Numbered from the stretch's first letter, positions 7,311 through 17,254 are shown. The stretch: 64,000 nt of DNA from Jeotgalibacillus soli (GCF_000829435.1 NZ_JXRP01000018.1:620001-684000), one strand, 5' to 3'. Translations and numbers: made by a program. Notes: generated by a model from the letters alone, not told the origin.

Positions 7311-9482
7311 CTAATGCTGCAGCCAGCTTGGCTTCTTTTTCTTATGAAGTCCAAAGGGCAGCCACCAATTCCAGCTGCCAAATAGTTTCATCAAGCTTGG
7401 TACAAGAAGCAAACGAATAATGGTGGCATCAATCAGAATCGCTAAGGCAATCCCAATGCCAATTTGTTTAACGGGCATTACACCAGTAAAAGCAAAAGCG
7501 CCAGTAATCGCAATCATGATTAACGCTGCAGAAGTAATTATTTTACTGGTAGAAGCGAGACCTTCAACAGTCGCGTAATGGTTATCACCTGTTTTTTCAT
7601 AATATTCTTGAATTCTTGAGATTAAAAAGACCTCATAATCCATGCTTAATCCAAAAACTAAACTAAACACAAGAACGGGAAGGACAAGCGCAATATCTGT
7701 TTCCGTTAATCCAAAATGACCTCCTTGAAAAAGCCAGACTAATATACCAAAAGTAGACGCTAAACCAATTACATTCATAATAATCGCTTTTAGTGGGATT
7801 AGAATAGAACGGAAAGCAACTAGTAAAATAAGATAGGTTGAAATTAAAATGATTCCAATACTAATGCCAACCTTACTATAAATTTCATCGAAAATTTCCT
7901 GATTGAATTTTGCAGGACCACCAAAATGAAGGGAAGAATCTCCCCAGTCTGCTGTTGACCAGTCTCTCATTAACTGCTGAGCTTCAACTGAATCTGGGTC
8001 AAGGTTTAGTGTAACAGGTATTAATAGCTTCTCTCCTTGAATAAACGCGTCAACTGCTGGCTGCAGTGCTTCGGCCGTTTGTGGTTGATTTAAAGCAAAT
8101 AATAATTCCTGTGGTGTTTCAATTTGACCAGCACCAAACAATGTTTGAACAGATCGAACAGCTTTTTCAGAGGAGAAATATCCCTCCAAACGTTTCATTT
8201 CAGTTAAACCCTCGCCACTTAACCACTTACCGCTGCGCTCGGCAATAATATAGGATTCACTGCCTCCTTCAGTCAGGAACGTATCTTCGATTTTTTCATA
8301 GGCAAGCCTTGAATCAAATGATTCTGGTAATGCATCAACTCCAGGTATGGCTAGTTGCATATCTTTCACCGGGATAATACCAATACCTAAAATGATCAGT
8401 GCGGCTAATGAGATAATAACAGGTTGTTTCATCACTTGATGGGCGAATCTCCTCCAGCTATTTTCATTCCGCTCTTTTGATACTTTAATAATTCTCCATT
8501 TATTAAGCTTAGGTCCAAGCACAAAAAGAATGGAAGGCAATAATGTTAACGAGGCTAAGACAGCAATGGCAATAACAACCATGCCTCCAATGGCGATGGT
8601 CTGAAAGATGTCGACTTGGATAACCATCATTGCACCAAGACCAATAAAGACACAAATAGCAGAAAAAATAATGGAACGACCTGCCGTTTCAATCGTAGTA
8701 ATAATGGCTCCTGATTTATCTTGTTGCCGAAGCTCTTCTCGATAACGATTGATAAATAGCAAAGCAAAGTCGATGCTCAGTGCCAGTCCAATCATGGGGA
8801 CAACATTTAATAAAAAGATTGATAAATCAAGTGAGCCGCCCATAAGCGTTAATATTCCAAATGATGAGACAACTGTGACAATCCCAATCATAATGGGAAC
8901 GAGTGCAGATACAATTGTTCCAAAGGCTAACAGAAGAATCAATAATGCAATTGGAACCCCAATTAATTCAGCCCGTGCTAAATCCTGCTGGCTCGCTTTA
9001 TTAATATCCTCAGAAATGACCGGTTGTCCCGTCACTGTAATCTCAATCTCGGACGAGTTATCTGTGATCGCTCTAATTTCAGCAACTACATCTGCCAGGT
9101 CAAGAGATTCATCCGTAAAATGAAGGACAGAATAAGCAATTCCATTTTGTCGAAGCATTTCATCATCAAGCGGTGATTGGATGGCTGAAGTAACCTGCAG
9201 GGAATCAATCGCGTTAAGAACATCGCTTATTTCTTGAACATAGGAAGCATCATCTTGGCTGGTTTGCTGTTCGAACAAAACTAGTAGAGTATCAGAAGGA
9301 AAATCAAATGTTTCAACCAACTCATGTTGTACTTCTTCATACTCACCTTCAGTATGGAATCCATCCCCTTCTAGAGCCGCAGGAAGATGAATGGCAAAAT
9401 AACCAAGTGCAAGGAAAATAATTGTCCATAGAACTAAAAAGCTTTTGTGATACGAGATAATCCATGAAGCTAACTTTTTCAT
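7311..9482 (-). CDS. ydfJ: MmpL/RND-superfamily membrane exporter (YdfJ-like)
   Basis: 723 residues, almost exactly the length of Bacillus YdfJ. There are two halves: each has one N-terminal helix, a large extracellular loop, then a block of five or six helices. The first half shows the GxxxSIDFALLFINRYREE motif and the second GLSMDYEVFLISRIQEY; both are MMPL signatures with the Asp residues needed for proton relay. The family exports lipids, lipopeptides or hydrophobic drugs using the proton gradient. The ATG start has SD AAGGAG. In B. subtilis ydfJ is driven by a two-component system, but no such pair is next to it here. A direct repeat flanks its probable -10 box. Confidence 0.85.
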   Translation of the reverse strand: MKKLASWIISYHKSFLVLWTIIFLALGYFAIHLPAALEGDGFHTEGEYEEVQHELVETFDFPSDTLLVLFEQQTSQDDASYVQEISDVLNAIDSLQVTSAIQSPLDDEMLRQNGIAYSVLHFTDESLDLADVVAEIRAITDNSSEIEITVTGQPVISEDINKASQQDLARAELIGVPIALLILLLAFGTIVSALVPIMIGIVTVVSSFGILTLMGGSLDLSIFLLNVVPMIGLALSIDFALLFINRYREELRQQDKSGAIITTIETAGRSIIFSAICVFIGLGAMMVIQVDIFQTIAIGGMVVIAIAVLASLTLLPSILFVLGPKLNKWRIIKVSKERNENSWRRFAHQVMKQPVIISLAALIILGIGIIPVKDMQLAIPGVDALPESFDSRLAYEKIEDTFLTEGGSESYIIAERSGKWLSGEGLTEMKRLEGYFSSEKAVRSVQTLFGAGQIETPQELLFALNQPQTAEALQPAVDAFIQGEKLLIPVTLNLDPDSVEAQQLMRDWSTADWGDSSLHFGGPAKFNQEIFDEIYSKVGISIGIILISTYLILLVAFRSILIPLKAIIMNVIGLASTFGILVWLFQGGHFGLTETDIALVLPVLVFSLVFGLSMDYEVFLISRIQEYYEKTGDNHYATVEGLASTSKIITSAALIMIAITGAFAFTGVMPVKQIGIGIALAILIDATIIRLLLVPSLMKLFGSWNWWLPFGLHKKKKPSWLQH

Positions 9483-9505
9483 CTCAAAAACTCCTTACTA
9501 TAAAT

Positions 9506-9534
9506 TCTACCTTTTTTATCATACTCTACCTTTT
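9506..9534 (-). repeat. Direct repeat in the promoter region of the MmpL gene
   Basis: TCTACCTTTT occurs at 9506-9515 and 9525-9534, a spacing of 19 bases. On the coding strand these are AAAAGGTAGA repeats that flank a TATGAT -10-like box. The arrangement suits a regulator binding on one face of the helix, but no protein can be assigned. Confidence 0.35.
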
Positions 9535-9653
9535 GGGAAATATAAATTAATACAGTAGATAGAAGGGATTTTTTATTTCAACTCGTAACGATCAAGAGGA
9601 AGCGTTCTCATTTTACTGAAATAACAAAATTTCAATAGATTTCTATATTAGGG

Positions 9654-9682
9654 TTGTCACACACGGGATTACTCGATATAAT
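9654..9682 (+). promoter_or_regulatory. Sigma-A promoter of the threonine operon
   Basis: TTGTCA at 9654-9659, a 17-base spacer and TATAAT at 9677-9682 make a near-consensus vegetative promoter, 67 bases before the hom start. I looked for a T-box leader between promoter and gene and found no room for one. Confidence 0.8.
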
Positions 9683-9749
9683 GTCCGTATAATAAAAACA
9701 AATGTCCTTCATGTAAGTACATATACGTGCAGGTGGAAGCAGGTGTCAA

Positions 9750-11054
9750 ATGACGAAGAAATCAATCAACATTGGAATGCTAGGATTAGGAACGGTAGGT
9801 AGCGGAGTAGCCACTATCCTTCGTGAAAATGAAAAAGAACTGACTCAGCGCCTTGGGGTTTCTGTTCGATTATCTAAAGTACTTGTAAGAGATTTGGACA
9901 AACAGCGAAACACGACCATTGATGCCAGTTTGATGACGACAAATATGGCAGATATTATAGAAGATCCATCTGTAGATTTAATTGTAGAAGTAATGGGGGG
10001 AATGGAAGAAGCAAGAGATGCAATTGAGCAAGCCCTTCTTTCCAAAAAGCCTGTCATTACTGCAAACAAGGATGTAATGGCACTTCATGGTCATGCATTG
10101 CTTCGTTTAGCTGAGGAAAATAAGTGTGATCTTTATTATGAAGCCAGTGTAGCTGGAGGCATCCCGATTATTCGAACATTAGAGGATGGTCTTGCATCAG
10201 ATCGGATTTCGGGCATAATGGGTATTGTAAATGGAACGACAAACTATATTTTAACTAAAATGAAAGAAGAAAATTGGACGTATGAAGAAGCCTTAACAAA
10301 GGCACAGGAGCTGGGATTTGCAGAAGCTGATCCAACATCTGATGTGGAAGGGCTGGATGCAGCGAGAAAGATGGCTATTTTGGCATCACTTGCTTTTTCA
10401 ATGGAAGTCCACCTTCAGGATGTTGCAGTGAACGGTATGACAAATATTACCTCTAAAGATCTTGAACTGGCTGAACAGTTCGGCTACAGTGTAAAAATGA
10501 TCGGCTTTGCAGAACGTGATGAGGAAGGCGTGGATGTTTCAGTCGAACCTGTATTTTTAGCCTCGTCACATCCGCTGGCGTCAGTGCGAAATGAGTATAA
10601 TGCTGTTTATGTATATGGAGATGCAGTTGGAGAGACGATGTTTTATGGTCCTGGGGCTGGCTCCATGCCGACAGCTACATCGGTTGTGTCAGATATTTTA
10701 GCAGCCTGCCGTAACCTTCTCCTTGGAGTTAGCGGACTTCGCAGTCATAATCCAATGAATGAACGCTGTATTAAAAGTGAAGAAGAGCAACATGCTCAAT
10801 TTTTCCATCGCCTTTTAGTTAAAGATGAGGTTGGCGTTTTTTCTGAGCTAACATCCATCTACAGTAAACACCATGCGAGTCTTGGTTCAATCATTCAACG
10901 GCCTGGAAATCAGACAGATGAAGCAGAAGTAATTTTAATTACGCACCGTTTATCACGTAAAAACCATCGTGAAATTATTGAGGAGCTTGAAGCTTCCACG
11001 TCAGTAAAAGAAATTATCAGTCAATATCGAGTTGAAGGAGGAGAACGCTCATGA
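9750..11054 (+). CDS. hom: Homoserine dehydrogenase
   Basis: 434 residues, the usual Bacillus length. It catalyses NAD(P)H-dependent reduction of aspartate semialdehyde to homoserine, the branch point to threonine and methionine. Nucleotide-binding GLGTVGSGV is near the N-terminus. The substrate-binding and catalytic part has the [14 protein letters not shown] and [19 protein letters not shown] signatures. A C-terminal ACT domain follows ([19 protein letters not shown]), which normally mediates feedback by threonine. The SD AGGTG lies four bases from the ATG, with another SD-like AGGTGG further upstream. The stop overlaps the thrC start by four bases. Confidence 0.97.
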   Translation: MTKKSINIGMLGLGTVGSGVATILRENEKELTQRLGVSVRLSKVLVRDLDKQRNTTIDASLMTTNMADIIEDPSVDLIVEVMGGMEEARDAIEQALLSKKPVITANKDVMALHGHALLRLAEENKCDLYYEASVAGGIPIIRTLEDGLASDRISGIMGIVNGTTNYILTKMKEENWTYEEALTKAQELGFAEADPTSDVEGLDAARKMAILASLAFSMEVHLQDVAVNGMTNITSKDLELAEQFGYSVKMIGFAERDEEGVDVSVEPVFLASSHPLASVRNEYNAVYVYGDAVGETMFYGPGAGSMPTATSVVSDILAACRNLLLGVSGLRSHNPMNERCIKSEEEQHAQFFHRLLVKDEVGVFSELTSIYSKHHASLGSIIQRPGNQTDEAEVILITHRLSRKNHREIIEELEASTSVKEIISQYRVEGGERS

Positions 11055-12115
11055 GAAGATGGAATGGATTAATTGAGGAGTACAAAGAGTGGCTCCCTGT
11101 TACAGAAAATACACCAAATGTTACTCTTTTAGAAGGGAATACGCCGCTTATTCCACTTGTCCACCTTTCTGAAAAATGGGGAATTGATCTTCATGTGAAA
11201 CTAGAAGGAGCAAATCCAACAGGTTCATTTAAGGATCGGGGAATGGTCATGGCTGTCGCTAAAGCAAAAGAAGCAGGCAGTAAAGCGATCATTTGCGCTT
11301 CCACAGGAAATACTTCAGCAGCTGCTGCTGCATATGGAGCAAGAGCAGGACTCAGAACGATTGTTGTCATTCCAGATGGGCGAATTGCTCTTGGCAAACT
11401 TGCCCAAGCAAAAATGTACGGAGCAGATATTGTCGCCATTGAAGGGAACTTTGATGAAGCGCTTGAACTAGTTCGTCAAATTAGTGAAGAAGAAGACATA
11501 ACACTTGTCAATTCTGTTAATCCTTATAGACTGGAGGGACAAAAAACAGCTGCGTTTGAAGTAATTGATCAGCTAGGAAAAACTCCGGATCTATTGGCAC
11601 TTCCTGTTGGGAACGCGGGTAATATCTCTGCTTATTGGAAAGGCTTTTCAGAATATCAGCAAAAAAACGGTGGAGAACGCCCTACATTATTAGGCGTACA
11701 GGCCGCGGGAGCAGCACCGATTGTAAATAATGAAATTGTGAAAAAACCTGAAACGGTTGCAACAGCTATTCGTATTGGAAATCCAGCAAGCTGGGATCTT
11801 GCGCTTAAAGCATTAGATGAATCAGACGGGCATATCTTAGCAGTAACAGATGAAGAAATTTTAGCTGCCTATCAAATGCTTGCATCAACCGAGGGAGTAT
11901 TTGCTGAGCCGGCTTCATGTGCTTCTATTGCAGGTTTACAAAAGCAAATTGAAGCAGGTTTGATTTCTAAAGGAAGTACGGTTGTGGCTGTATTAACTGG
12001 AAATGGATTGAAAGATCCTGAAACAGCGATTAATGTATCTCAAATGGAGCCAATTCGTATTCCTGCGAATATTGTAAATTTGAGAGAAGAATTACAAGGG
12101 GGCGTCAAACTATGA
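11051..12115 (+). CDS. thrC: Threonine synthase
   Basis: 354 residues. A PLP enzyme that converts O-phosphohomoserine to threonine, the last step of the pathway. The PLP-binding Lys sits in GSFKDRGM and the phosphate loop in [14 protein letters not shown]. Length and motifs match the short Bacillus-type enzyme. It overlaps hom and thrB by ATGA at both ends, so the three genes are translationally coupled. Confidence 0.97.
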   Translation: MRRWNGLIEEYKEWLPVTENTPNVTLLEGNTPLIPLVHLSEKWGIDLHVKLEGANPTGSFKDRGMVMAVAKAKEAGSKAIICASTGNTSAAAAAYGARAGLRTIVVIPDGRIALGKLAQAKMYGADIVAIEGNFDEALELVRQISEEEDITLVNSVNPYRLEGQKTAAFEVIDQLGKTPDLLALPVGNAGNISAYWKGFSEYQQKNGGERPTLLGVQAAGAAPIVNNEIVKKPETVATAIRIGNPASWDLALKALDESDGHILAVTDEEILAAYQMLASTEGVFAEPASCASIAGLQKQIEAGLISKGSTVVAVLTGNGLKDPETAINVSQMEPIRIPANIVNLREELQGGVKL

Positions 12116-13050
12116 CGTTCCTTCCCTTTTCTGTAAAAGTCCCTGCTACAAGTGCGAATTTAGGACCAGGCTTTGATTCTCTTGGCATTGCTATTGATAT
12201 GTATCAGACAGTTAAAGTAATGCCAGCGGATAAATGGACTGTCCGTTATGAAAATGTGTCTCATCAGCATTTATCTGTAAACGACGATAATCTTATTATG
12301 TCAACTATTCGCATGATTGAGGAACGATTTCAAATGAAGGCATTACCTGCACAGCTTGTCGTTCATTCATCTATTCCTTTAGCAAGAGGGATGGGAAGCA
12401 GTGCTGCAGCAATTGCTGCCGGGATTGAAATTGCGGATCATCTATTAACTCTAAATATGACGCCTCACCAGAAAGTAACAATTGCAAGCGAAATTGAAGG
12501 TCATCCAGATAACGTTTCTGCTGCTATATTGGGAGGTATCACAGTTTCACGTTTTGACAATCATGAGCTTGATATGGTCTCGATCAATTCTCCAGATTTA
12601 AGTGTAGTCTTAATGATTCCTTCTGAGGAACTTTCCACTATTTTATCAAGAGGCGCTTTGCCCGAAGAATTGCATCATAAAGAAGCAGCATGTTCCAGTG
12701 CAGCTTCAAATGTAATGGTCGCAGCTATACTGACAAACGATTGGATTACAGCAGGAAGAATGATGGAAAAAGACCAATTTCATGAGCCATACCGAACAAA
12801 ATGGCTTCACAGTTTCTCAGAGGTGCGAGATATTGCTCGATCAATGGGTGCCTACGGATCCACCATTAGTGGGGCTGGACCTTCTATTTTGATTTTATGT
12901 CCAAATGATAAAGGTGAAGAGCTAAAAAAAGAATTAACTAATTCTTTTTCTAATTATCTTTGTGTATTAACAAAACCATCAAGTGAAGGGATCACGAATA
13001 CTCCGTTTTCAGAACAAAACCTCACTTCCGTTTCAACAGAAAAAGTGTAG
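12112..13050 (+). CDS. thrB: Homoserine kinase
   Basis: 312 residues of the GHMP kinase family. It phosphorylates homoserine with ATP to give the ThrC substrate. Visible motifs are [15 protein letters not shown] at the N-terminus, the ATP loop [16 protein letters not shown], and [14 protein letters not shown] near the end. The gene order hom-thrC-thrB is the standard Bacillus operon, and a hairpin terminator follows. Confidence 0.97.
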   Translation: MTFLPFSVKVPATSANLGPGFDSLGIAIDMYQTVKVMPADKWTVRYENVSHQHLSVNDDNLIMSTIRMIEERFQMKALPAQLVVHSSIPLARGMGSSAAAIAAGIEIADHLLTLNMTPHQKVTIASEIEGHPDNVSAAILGGITVSRFDNHELDMVSINSPDLSVVLMIPSEELSTILSRGALPEELHHKEAACSSAASNVMVAAILTNDWITAGRMMEKDQFHEPYRTKWLHSFSEVRDIARSMGAYGSTISGAGPSILILCPNDKGEELKKELTNSFSNYLCVLTKPSSEGITNTPFSEQNLTSVSTEKV

Positions 13051-13057
13051 TTAACGG

Positions 13058-13098
13058 CCACCAGTCGCGTAATCGCGAACGGGTGGTTTTTATTTTTT
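13058..13098 (+). terminator. Terminator of hom-thrC-thrB
   Basis: CCACC and GGTGG enclose an inner TCGCG/CGCGA stem around TAAT, followed by two T runs. It starts seven bases after the thrB stop. Confidence 0.85.
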
Positions 13099-13160
13099 GA
13101 TAACAGGGAATTTAAAAAGATGAGAAAATATACAATTTCTATTTGGAAGGAGAGCTTTGC

Positions 13161-13823
13161 TTGAAATGGAACAGATTTCAGGTGCGTAAGGCACTATATT
13201 ATGCTATTCCATTATCCATTATCTTTTTAGATGTTTGGGTATTTATTGAACTATCAGAAGAACTAAATGAAAACGCTCTTCACGCTTTTGATGATTCATT
13301 CATCCAATTAATTCAAGGACAAATTAGTGAACCATTAACAATACTAATGATCTGGATTACTACGTTAGCCAATTCTTCAATACTGATCTTTTTCGGAATC
13401 GTATTAGTAACTGTCCTTTTATATAAGAAGCAGGCTGCACTTGCTGTTTTCATCGCTGTTACGAATCTATTAGGAGGAGGGTTTAATTGGCTGTTGAAAT
13501 CAGTCTTTTCAAGAGAGCGTCCTAACCTAGAAGTGTTAATAGAACAGGGTGGGTACAGTTTTCCGAGTGGCCATGCGATGGGATCCATTATTTTTTATGG
13601 ATCACTGAGTGTAGTAATTATTATGATGACAAATCGAAAGTCCATAAGTTACTTGACTGGTGTTCTTTCAAGCTTGCTTATTTTATTGATTGGAATCAGC
13701 AGGATCTATTTAGGGGTTCACTTCCCTAGTGATATTGTTGCTGGATTTGCTGCAGGAGCTGCTTGGTTGACAATATGTATAAGCGGTTATTTATTGTACC
13801 GCACTAAAAGTGTAAAAAATTAA
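13161..13823 (+). CDS. PAP2-family membrane phosphatase
   Basis: About 220 residues with six hydrophobic segments. The three PAP2 motifs are present: KSVFSRERPN (KX6RP), PSGHAMGS (PSGH) and SRIYLGVHFPSDIVAGF (SRX5HX3D). The family removes phosphate from lipid phosphates such as phosphatidate, phosphatidylglycerophosphate or undecaprenyl diphosphate on the outer face of the membrane. The frame opens at a TTG at 13143, but that lies inside the SD GGAAGGAG. The TTG at 13161, eight bases after the SD, is the better start (MKWNRFQVRK). The substrate is not determined. Confidence 0.85.
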   Translation: MKWNRFQVRKALYYAIPLSIIFLDVWVFIELSEELNENALHAFDDSFIQLIQGQISEPLTILMIWITTLANSSILIFFGIVLVTVLLYKKQAALAVFIAVTNLLGGGFNWLLKSVFSRERPNLEVLIEQGGYSFPSGHAMGSIIFYGSLSVVIIMMTNRKSISYLTGVLSSLLILLIGISRIYLGVHFPSDIVAGFAAGAAWLTICISGYLLYRTKSVKN

Positions 13824-14125
13824 CGAGATGGAATAAAGATGGTATTTGCAAACCGCATCCATCTATTTTATATTTACTGTTTGTTCCTATTGCATCTGCA
13901 GTTTTATTGTTCTCATTTAGCTTTTTTAGAAGAAAAGGGAAGACCTTTGAGTGGGTTGGATTATGATCTCCTACCATTAATCGAGTTAAGAATAAACGAC
14001 AGCCTCAGCTTTCGCATACTATAAAGTCAATGCGTTAAAAACTGGCTTTATCATTATTCATCATTAACAGGAGTTCGTTTTACTGTGCACTTTTAAGGAA
14101 TGATAAAAAATTTTTATTACCATAG
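13824..14125. other. Gene-free stretch with a possible membrane-protein remnant
   Basis: A frame at 13820-13966 without any start codon reads RWNKDGICKPHPSILYLLF then VPIASAVLLFSFSFFRRKGK and stops. One hydrophobic helix is followed by a basic tail. It may be the remains of a small membrane protein. The other reading frames here show nothing convincing. Confidence 0.3.
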
Positions 14126-14165
14126 AAAACAGCTGAGCCTATACTTTTCCAGCTGTTTTCTTTTT
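14126..14165 (+). terminator. Hairpin terminator in the PAP2-SDR gap
   Basis: AAAACAGCTG and CAGCTGTTTT form a perfect ten-pair stem around a 14-base loop, followed by CTTTTT. It isolates the SDR gene from anything upstream. Confidence 0.75.
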
Positions 14166-14184
14166 AATAATTATCCTAAAACTA

Positions 14185-14209
14185 GTTTTATTTTAATACG
14201 TTGGGGAAA
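14185..14209 (+). promoter_or_regulatory. Possible sigma-B-type promoter for the SDR gene
   Basis: GTTTTA, a 13-base spacer and GGGAAA resemble the sigma-B consensus GTTTAA-N12-15-GGGTAT. It lies 45 bases before the SDR start. Homologous SDR proteins in B. subtilis are general stress proteins, which fits, but both boxes are imperfect. Confidence 0.4.
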
Positions 14210-14253
14210 TTTAAAAATAGAATAAATCCTATGACAGTAAGGAGCAATTTACG

Positions 14254-15123
14254 ATGGAATTTAAACAAAGACAAGTGAACGGACAACCAGCACAGCACCA
14301 ACTTCGACAACCAGGAGATACAGATCGAATGGAGCCAATACCGATTCATGATAATCCAGACTATAAGGGATCCAGTAAATTAAAAGGGAAGGTTGCACTC
14401 ATTACAGGAGGAGACAGCGGCATTGGAAAAGCAACGGCAATTGCATTTGCGAAAGAAGGAGCTGATGTGGCCATTGTTTATCTTGATGAACATGATGATG
14501 CAGAAAAAACGAAGAATGAAGTTGAGCAATATGGGGTAAATAGTCTCATCATTGCAGGTGATGTGGGAAGTGAAGCGTTTTGTCAAAATGCAGTATCAAC
14601 GACTATACATGAACTTGGATCCCTCGATATCCTGGTAAACAATGCAGCTGAACAGCACCCCCAGAACTCAATTGAAGACATCACAGCAGAACAGCTTGAA
14701 AAAACATTCAGAACAAATATCTTTTCCATGTTTTTTATGGTTAAAGCTGCATTACCTCATTTGAAACAAGGAAGTACAATCATTAATACCAGTTCAGTAA
14801 CAGCTTATGCTGGAAATGAAACGCTCATTGATTATTCTGCTACCAAAGGAGCGATTACGACTTTTACTCGTTCCCTTGCAAAATCACTCATTACTCGAGG
14901 GATCCGTGTGAATGCTGTTGCACCAGGTCCAATCTGGACACCACTAATACCATCAACATTTGCAGCAGGCAAGGTAGAAAAGTTTGGTACAGATACGCCA
15001 ATGAAAAGGCCGGGGCAGCCCGCTGAGCTAGCTCCAGCATACGTATTGTTAGCTTCTGAGGATTCAAGTTATATGACAGGACAAATGATTCATATTAATG
15101 GTGGTACCTTTATGTCGAGTTAA
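14254..15123 (+). CDS. Short-chain dehydrogenase/reductase, general-stress type
   Basis: 289 residues with the extended N-terminus (about 45 residues, rich in Gln and Pro) seen in the YhxC/YhdF/GSP39 group of SDRs. The NAD(P)-binding motif is TGGDSGIGKA, the structural motif is NNAAEQH, and the catalytic triad is Ser in NTSSV with YSATK. These enzymes reduce or oxidise aldehydes, sugars or alcohols; the real substrate is unknown. The family is often sigma-B controlled and a sigma-B-like promoter is visible upstream. SD AAGGAG precedes the ATG. Confidence 0.85.
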   Translation: MEFKQRQVNGQPAQHQLRQPGDTDRMEPIPIHDNPDYKGSSKLKGKVALITGGDSGIGKATAIAFAKEGADVAIVYLDEHDDAEKTKNEVEQYGVNSLIIAGDVGSEAFCQNAVSTTIHELGSLDILVNNAAEQHPQNSIEDITAEQLEKTFRTNIFSMFFMVKAALPHLKQGSTIINTSSVTAYAGNETLIDYSATKGAITTFTRSLAKSLITRGIRVNAVAPGPIWTPLIPSTFAAGKVEKFGTDTPMKRPGQPAELAPAYVLLASEDSSYMTGQMIHINGGTFMSS

Positions 15124-15190
15124 TACGTTTACTACAAGGGAGATTTTAGGTGTTTCTGGCTTCTAAAATCAATAAACACGATCAATAAAT

Positions 15191-15224
15191 GAAAGAGCCC
15201 TGCATAGTAGCGCAGGGCTCTTTC
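15191..15224. terminator. Bidirectional terminator between convergent genes
   Basis: GAAAGAGCCCTGC and GCAGGGCTCTTTC form a perfect 13-pair stem with short A/T flanks on both sides, between the SDR and the minus-strand small gene. Confidence 0.85.
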
Positions 15225-15232
15225 ATTATAAA

Positions 15233-15418
15233 TTAAGGTTCATCTACATATTCCCAACCGTCATCATTTCTTTCGGTTAGCTCTTGTACTTCATCTTCTT
15301 TCATTCCTTTACCCAGCAATTCTTGAACATTGCCGCTGCTGAGCTGACGTATTCCTTCTTCGGTTTCTTTGGCATCGACATTCCACTCTTGATCAATCTG
15401 ATCACGCTTAACTTTCAT
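15233..15418 (-). CDS. Small acidic protein, unknown function
   Basis: 61 residues beginning MKVKRDQIDQEWNVDAKETE, highly charged and with no Cys. SD GGAGGTGGC lies before the ATG at 15418; the frame also opens 15 bases upstream inside the SD, which I reject. The IRQLSSGNVQELLGKGM-EDEV segment looks helical. I do not recognise a family. Small hydrophilic proteins of this kind are common in Bacillus stress or spore regulons, but nothing here proves that. Confidence 0.6.
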   Translation of the reverse strand: MKVKRDQIDQEWNVDAKETEEGIRQLSSGNVQELLGKGMKEDEVQELTERNDDGWEYVDEP

Positions 15419-15673
15419 CGCTGCCACCTCCAATGATTCTGTTGATCTTAGTCTAAATCATATTAATTAAGAATTTAGCCTGATCGGGGTATCTACCATT
15501 AATTGTATCACATTAAAGAAAAATTATGCAGTGACTATAGACAGAATTTACCCAGTGAACCGATTGTCAGAGATCAAAACAATAATGAGAAATTAAGATG
15601 CCCCCCTACCACTAAAGGTTGTAAGTAAAAGTTTCAGGTTTACGCGTTTGACCAACAACGTCCATATGGAATT

Positions 15674-15892
15674 TTACAATCCTTCATTCCTTCGGTCGTA
15701 TTTTTCAGACGATGAACTGGATTTTGTATGACGTTTGTTTTTTTCATCCTGAGCTTGCTGCTTTAATTCTTCTAATGGGATTGGATCCGTCATTTGTTCA
15801 TCCTCAAATTTATCTAAAATGCTCTCATTGCTACTTTTGTATTCATCTGGCTGGTCCATCCATTTCTCTTGACTATTTTTTTTATTCTTCAT
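15674..15892 (-). CDS. Small hydrophilic protein, unknown function
   Basis: 72 residues, MKNKKNSQEKWMDQPDEYKS, with a run of Ser (SSSSSEK) near the end. SD AAGGAGGG sits eight bases before the ATG, which supports a real gene. The low-complexity, lysine- and glutamate-rich composition suggests a disordered protein. No family recognised. Confidence 0.55.
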   Translation of the reverse strand: MKNKKNSQEKWMDQPDEYKSSNESILDKFEDEQMTDPIPLEELKQQAQDEKNKRHTKSSSSSEKYDRRNEGL

Positions 15893-16106
15893 GGTGAATC
15901 CCTCCTTATCGATTATTTTCCCGCATCAAAAGAGAGTAAACATAGCTATTAATAAAGGAATATGAATATACAGCACGTTATATAAACTAAGTAGCAACTA
16001 CGAATTATATGATCAATGCAGAAAAAAATAATAGAAAATAACGTTTAATCCTTATATATAAGGTAATATAAAGTGTATATATGAAAGTATATAGGAGGTA
16101 ATGGGA

Positions 16107-16382
16107 ATGAAAAGATACGCGTTATTAGGTTTAGGTGCAGCAGGATATGCTTATTTTAAGAAGAAAGAAAATCGTGATAAAGCAATGGTCGCTTTTGAAA
16201 ATACAAAAACGAAACTAAACTCCTTTATTGATCAAGCAAAACAATCATTGGCAGAAAATAACAAAGAGAGCCAAATCGAACCTTACAAAGCAGAAGAAAA
16301 TAAAATGATTGATGAAGGGGCTCAAACCGCAGTTCAATATTTTAATGAAGAGCAGGAAAAAAACTCCGAATCGAAAGCTTAG
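16107..16382 (+). CDS. Small YtxH-like protein with one N-terminal membrane helix
   Basis: 91 residues: MKRYALLGLGAAGYAYF, a glycine/alanine-rich hydrophobic segment, then a long charged amphipathic helix. This shape is shared with YtxH-type general stress proteins, but I cannot assign it firmly. SD AGGAGG is eight bases before the ATG at 16107; the ATG six bases earlier is too close. A GTTTAA at 16043 and GGTAAT at 16062 (13-base spacer) resemble a weak sigma-B promoter. Confidence 0.6.
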   Translation: MKRYALLGLGAAGYAYFKKKENRDKAMVAFENTKTKLNSFIDQAKQSLAENNKESQIEPYKAEENKMIDEGAQTAVQYFNEEQEKNSESKA

Positions 16383-16396
16383 GATTTTTTACTTTT

Positions 16397-16430
16397 GTAA
16401 GAGAGCAGCGAGGGATTGCTGCTCTCTTAC
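16397..16430 (+). terminator. Terminator after the YtxH-like gene
   Basis: GTAAGAGAGCAGC pairs with GCTGCTCTCTTAC across a short loop; a TTTTCCCC stretch follows. Confidence 0.75.
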
Positions 16431-16643
16431 CGATTTTCCCCAGCTAAACTTATCAACATTTTTGACATTGCCTGTAAATAAAGGTACAATAGATTTAGAT
16501 TTCAGCAGCATAAAATAAGTTGGGTTCACTTATTATAGAGAGTCGTATTTGATCTTTCTTTATAATGGGTGATTTATTTTTTTTGCCACTGCAAATAAGT
16601 CAGTGAAAAGATTGGAATATGGGTTATGAAAGGGGAAGTGCGC

Positions 16644-16844
16644 ATGTTTCAACGTAAACCAACAGAAGAAGTAGTAAAAGAGGAAACTTCAGTATGGGAA
16701 TGTACTTCAGAACAGTGTAAAGGCTGGATGAGATCAAACTTTTCTAGTCATAGTGAAGGTTCTCCGACCTGTCCAATCTGTGGAAGCGATATGGAAGAAG
16801 GAACTCGGCTTATAGAAGTTATTCCAAATCCGCGTAAGTTTTAA
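16644..16844 (+). CDS. ydjO: Cold-inducible protein YdjO family
   Basis: 66 residues. The motif WECTSEQCKGWMR-N-F and CPICGSDM-EGTR contains two C-x4/2-C pairs that form a small zinc ribbon, as in B. subtilis YdjO. YdjO is induced by cold shock, but its molecular function is unknown. The frame opens at ATG 16626, but AAGGGG lies eight bases before the ATG at 16644, giving MFQRKPTEE, which I take as the start. It is a single gene with its own terminator. Confidence 0.85.
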   Translation: MFQRKPTEEVVKEETSVWECTSEQCKGWMRSNFSSHSEGSPTCPICGSDMEEGTRLIEVIPNPRKF

Positions 16845-16851
16845 ACGTAAG

Positions 16852-16881
16852 AACAGTCACTCTTTCAGGTGGCTGTTTTTT
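16852..16881 (+). terminator. Terminator after ydjO
   Basis: AACAGTCAC and GTGGCTGTT form the stem (with a G-T pair), followed directly by six T. Confidence 0.8.
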
Positions 16882-17106
16882 ATGTTTGTAAGAAATATTA
16901 TCTGACGGAATAATTATTTTGAAAAGAAAGAACTAAAACATCTTTTCTGTCATCGGATAGGGAATTATATTCAAATATTATTTGTTTTTTTAAAATTTAA
17001 ATGAAAGGTTCAAACCTTCTTACATTCGTACTCAAACTCCACAGAAAACAATTCATATGCTACAATACAATAAGCTAGAAGAAGAATGCTGTTTTTTGTA
17101 AACAGA

Positions 17107-17177
17107 AGAGGTTCGCGACCATCCCTCTATAAAAAACTAGGGACTTAAACAGGAGCATTTTCATTATGCTGTTTTTA
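17107..17177 (+). promoter_or_regulatory. PreQ1-I riboswitch with terminator-type expression platform
   Basis: The aptamer spans about 17107-17141. P1 is AGAGG...CCTCT, and the conserved A-rich tail ATAAAAAACTAGG pairs back into the loop to make the pseudoknot. The tail and P1 agree with the B. subtilis queC leader. After it, AGCAT (in CAGGAGCATTTTC) pairs with ATGCT ahead of GTTTTT, a plausible terminator formed when preQ1 is bound. It sits about 110 bases upstream of queC. Expected logic is repression of queuosine precursor synthesis by preQ1. Confidence 0.92.
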
Positions 17178-17254
17178 CGTTTCTTTTATAATGTGCGTGA
17201 ACACTCTTACTTCTTTCGCAGGCGACTCGCTGAAAAAGGAGAGGAGATTTTTGT

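Noticed and set aside
9540..9749. T-box or SAM riboswitch leader before hom
   Set aside because: The promoter lies only 67 bases from the gene and there is no T-box motif or leader terminator.
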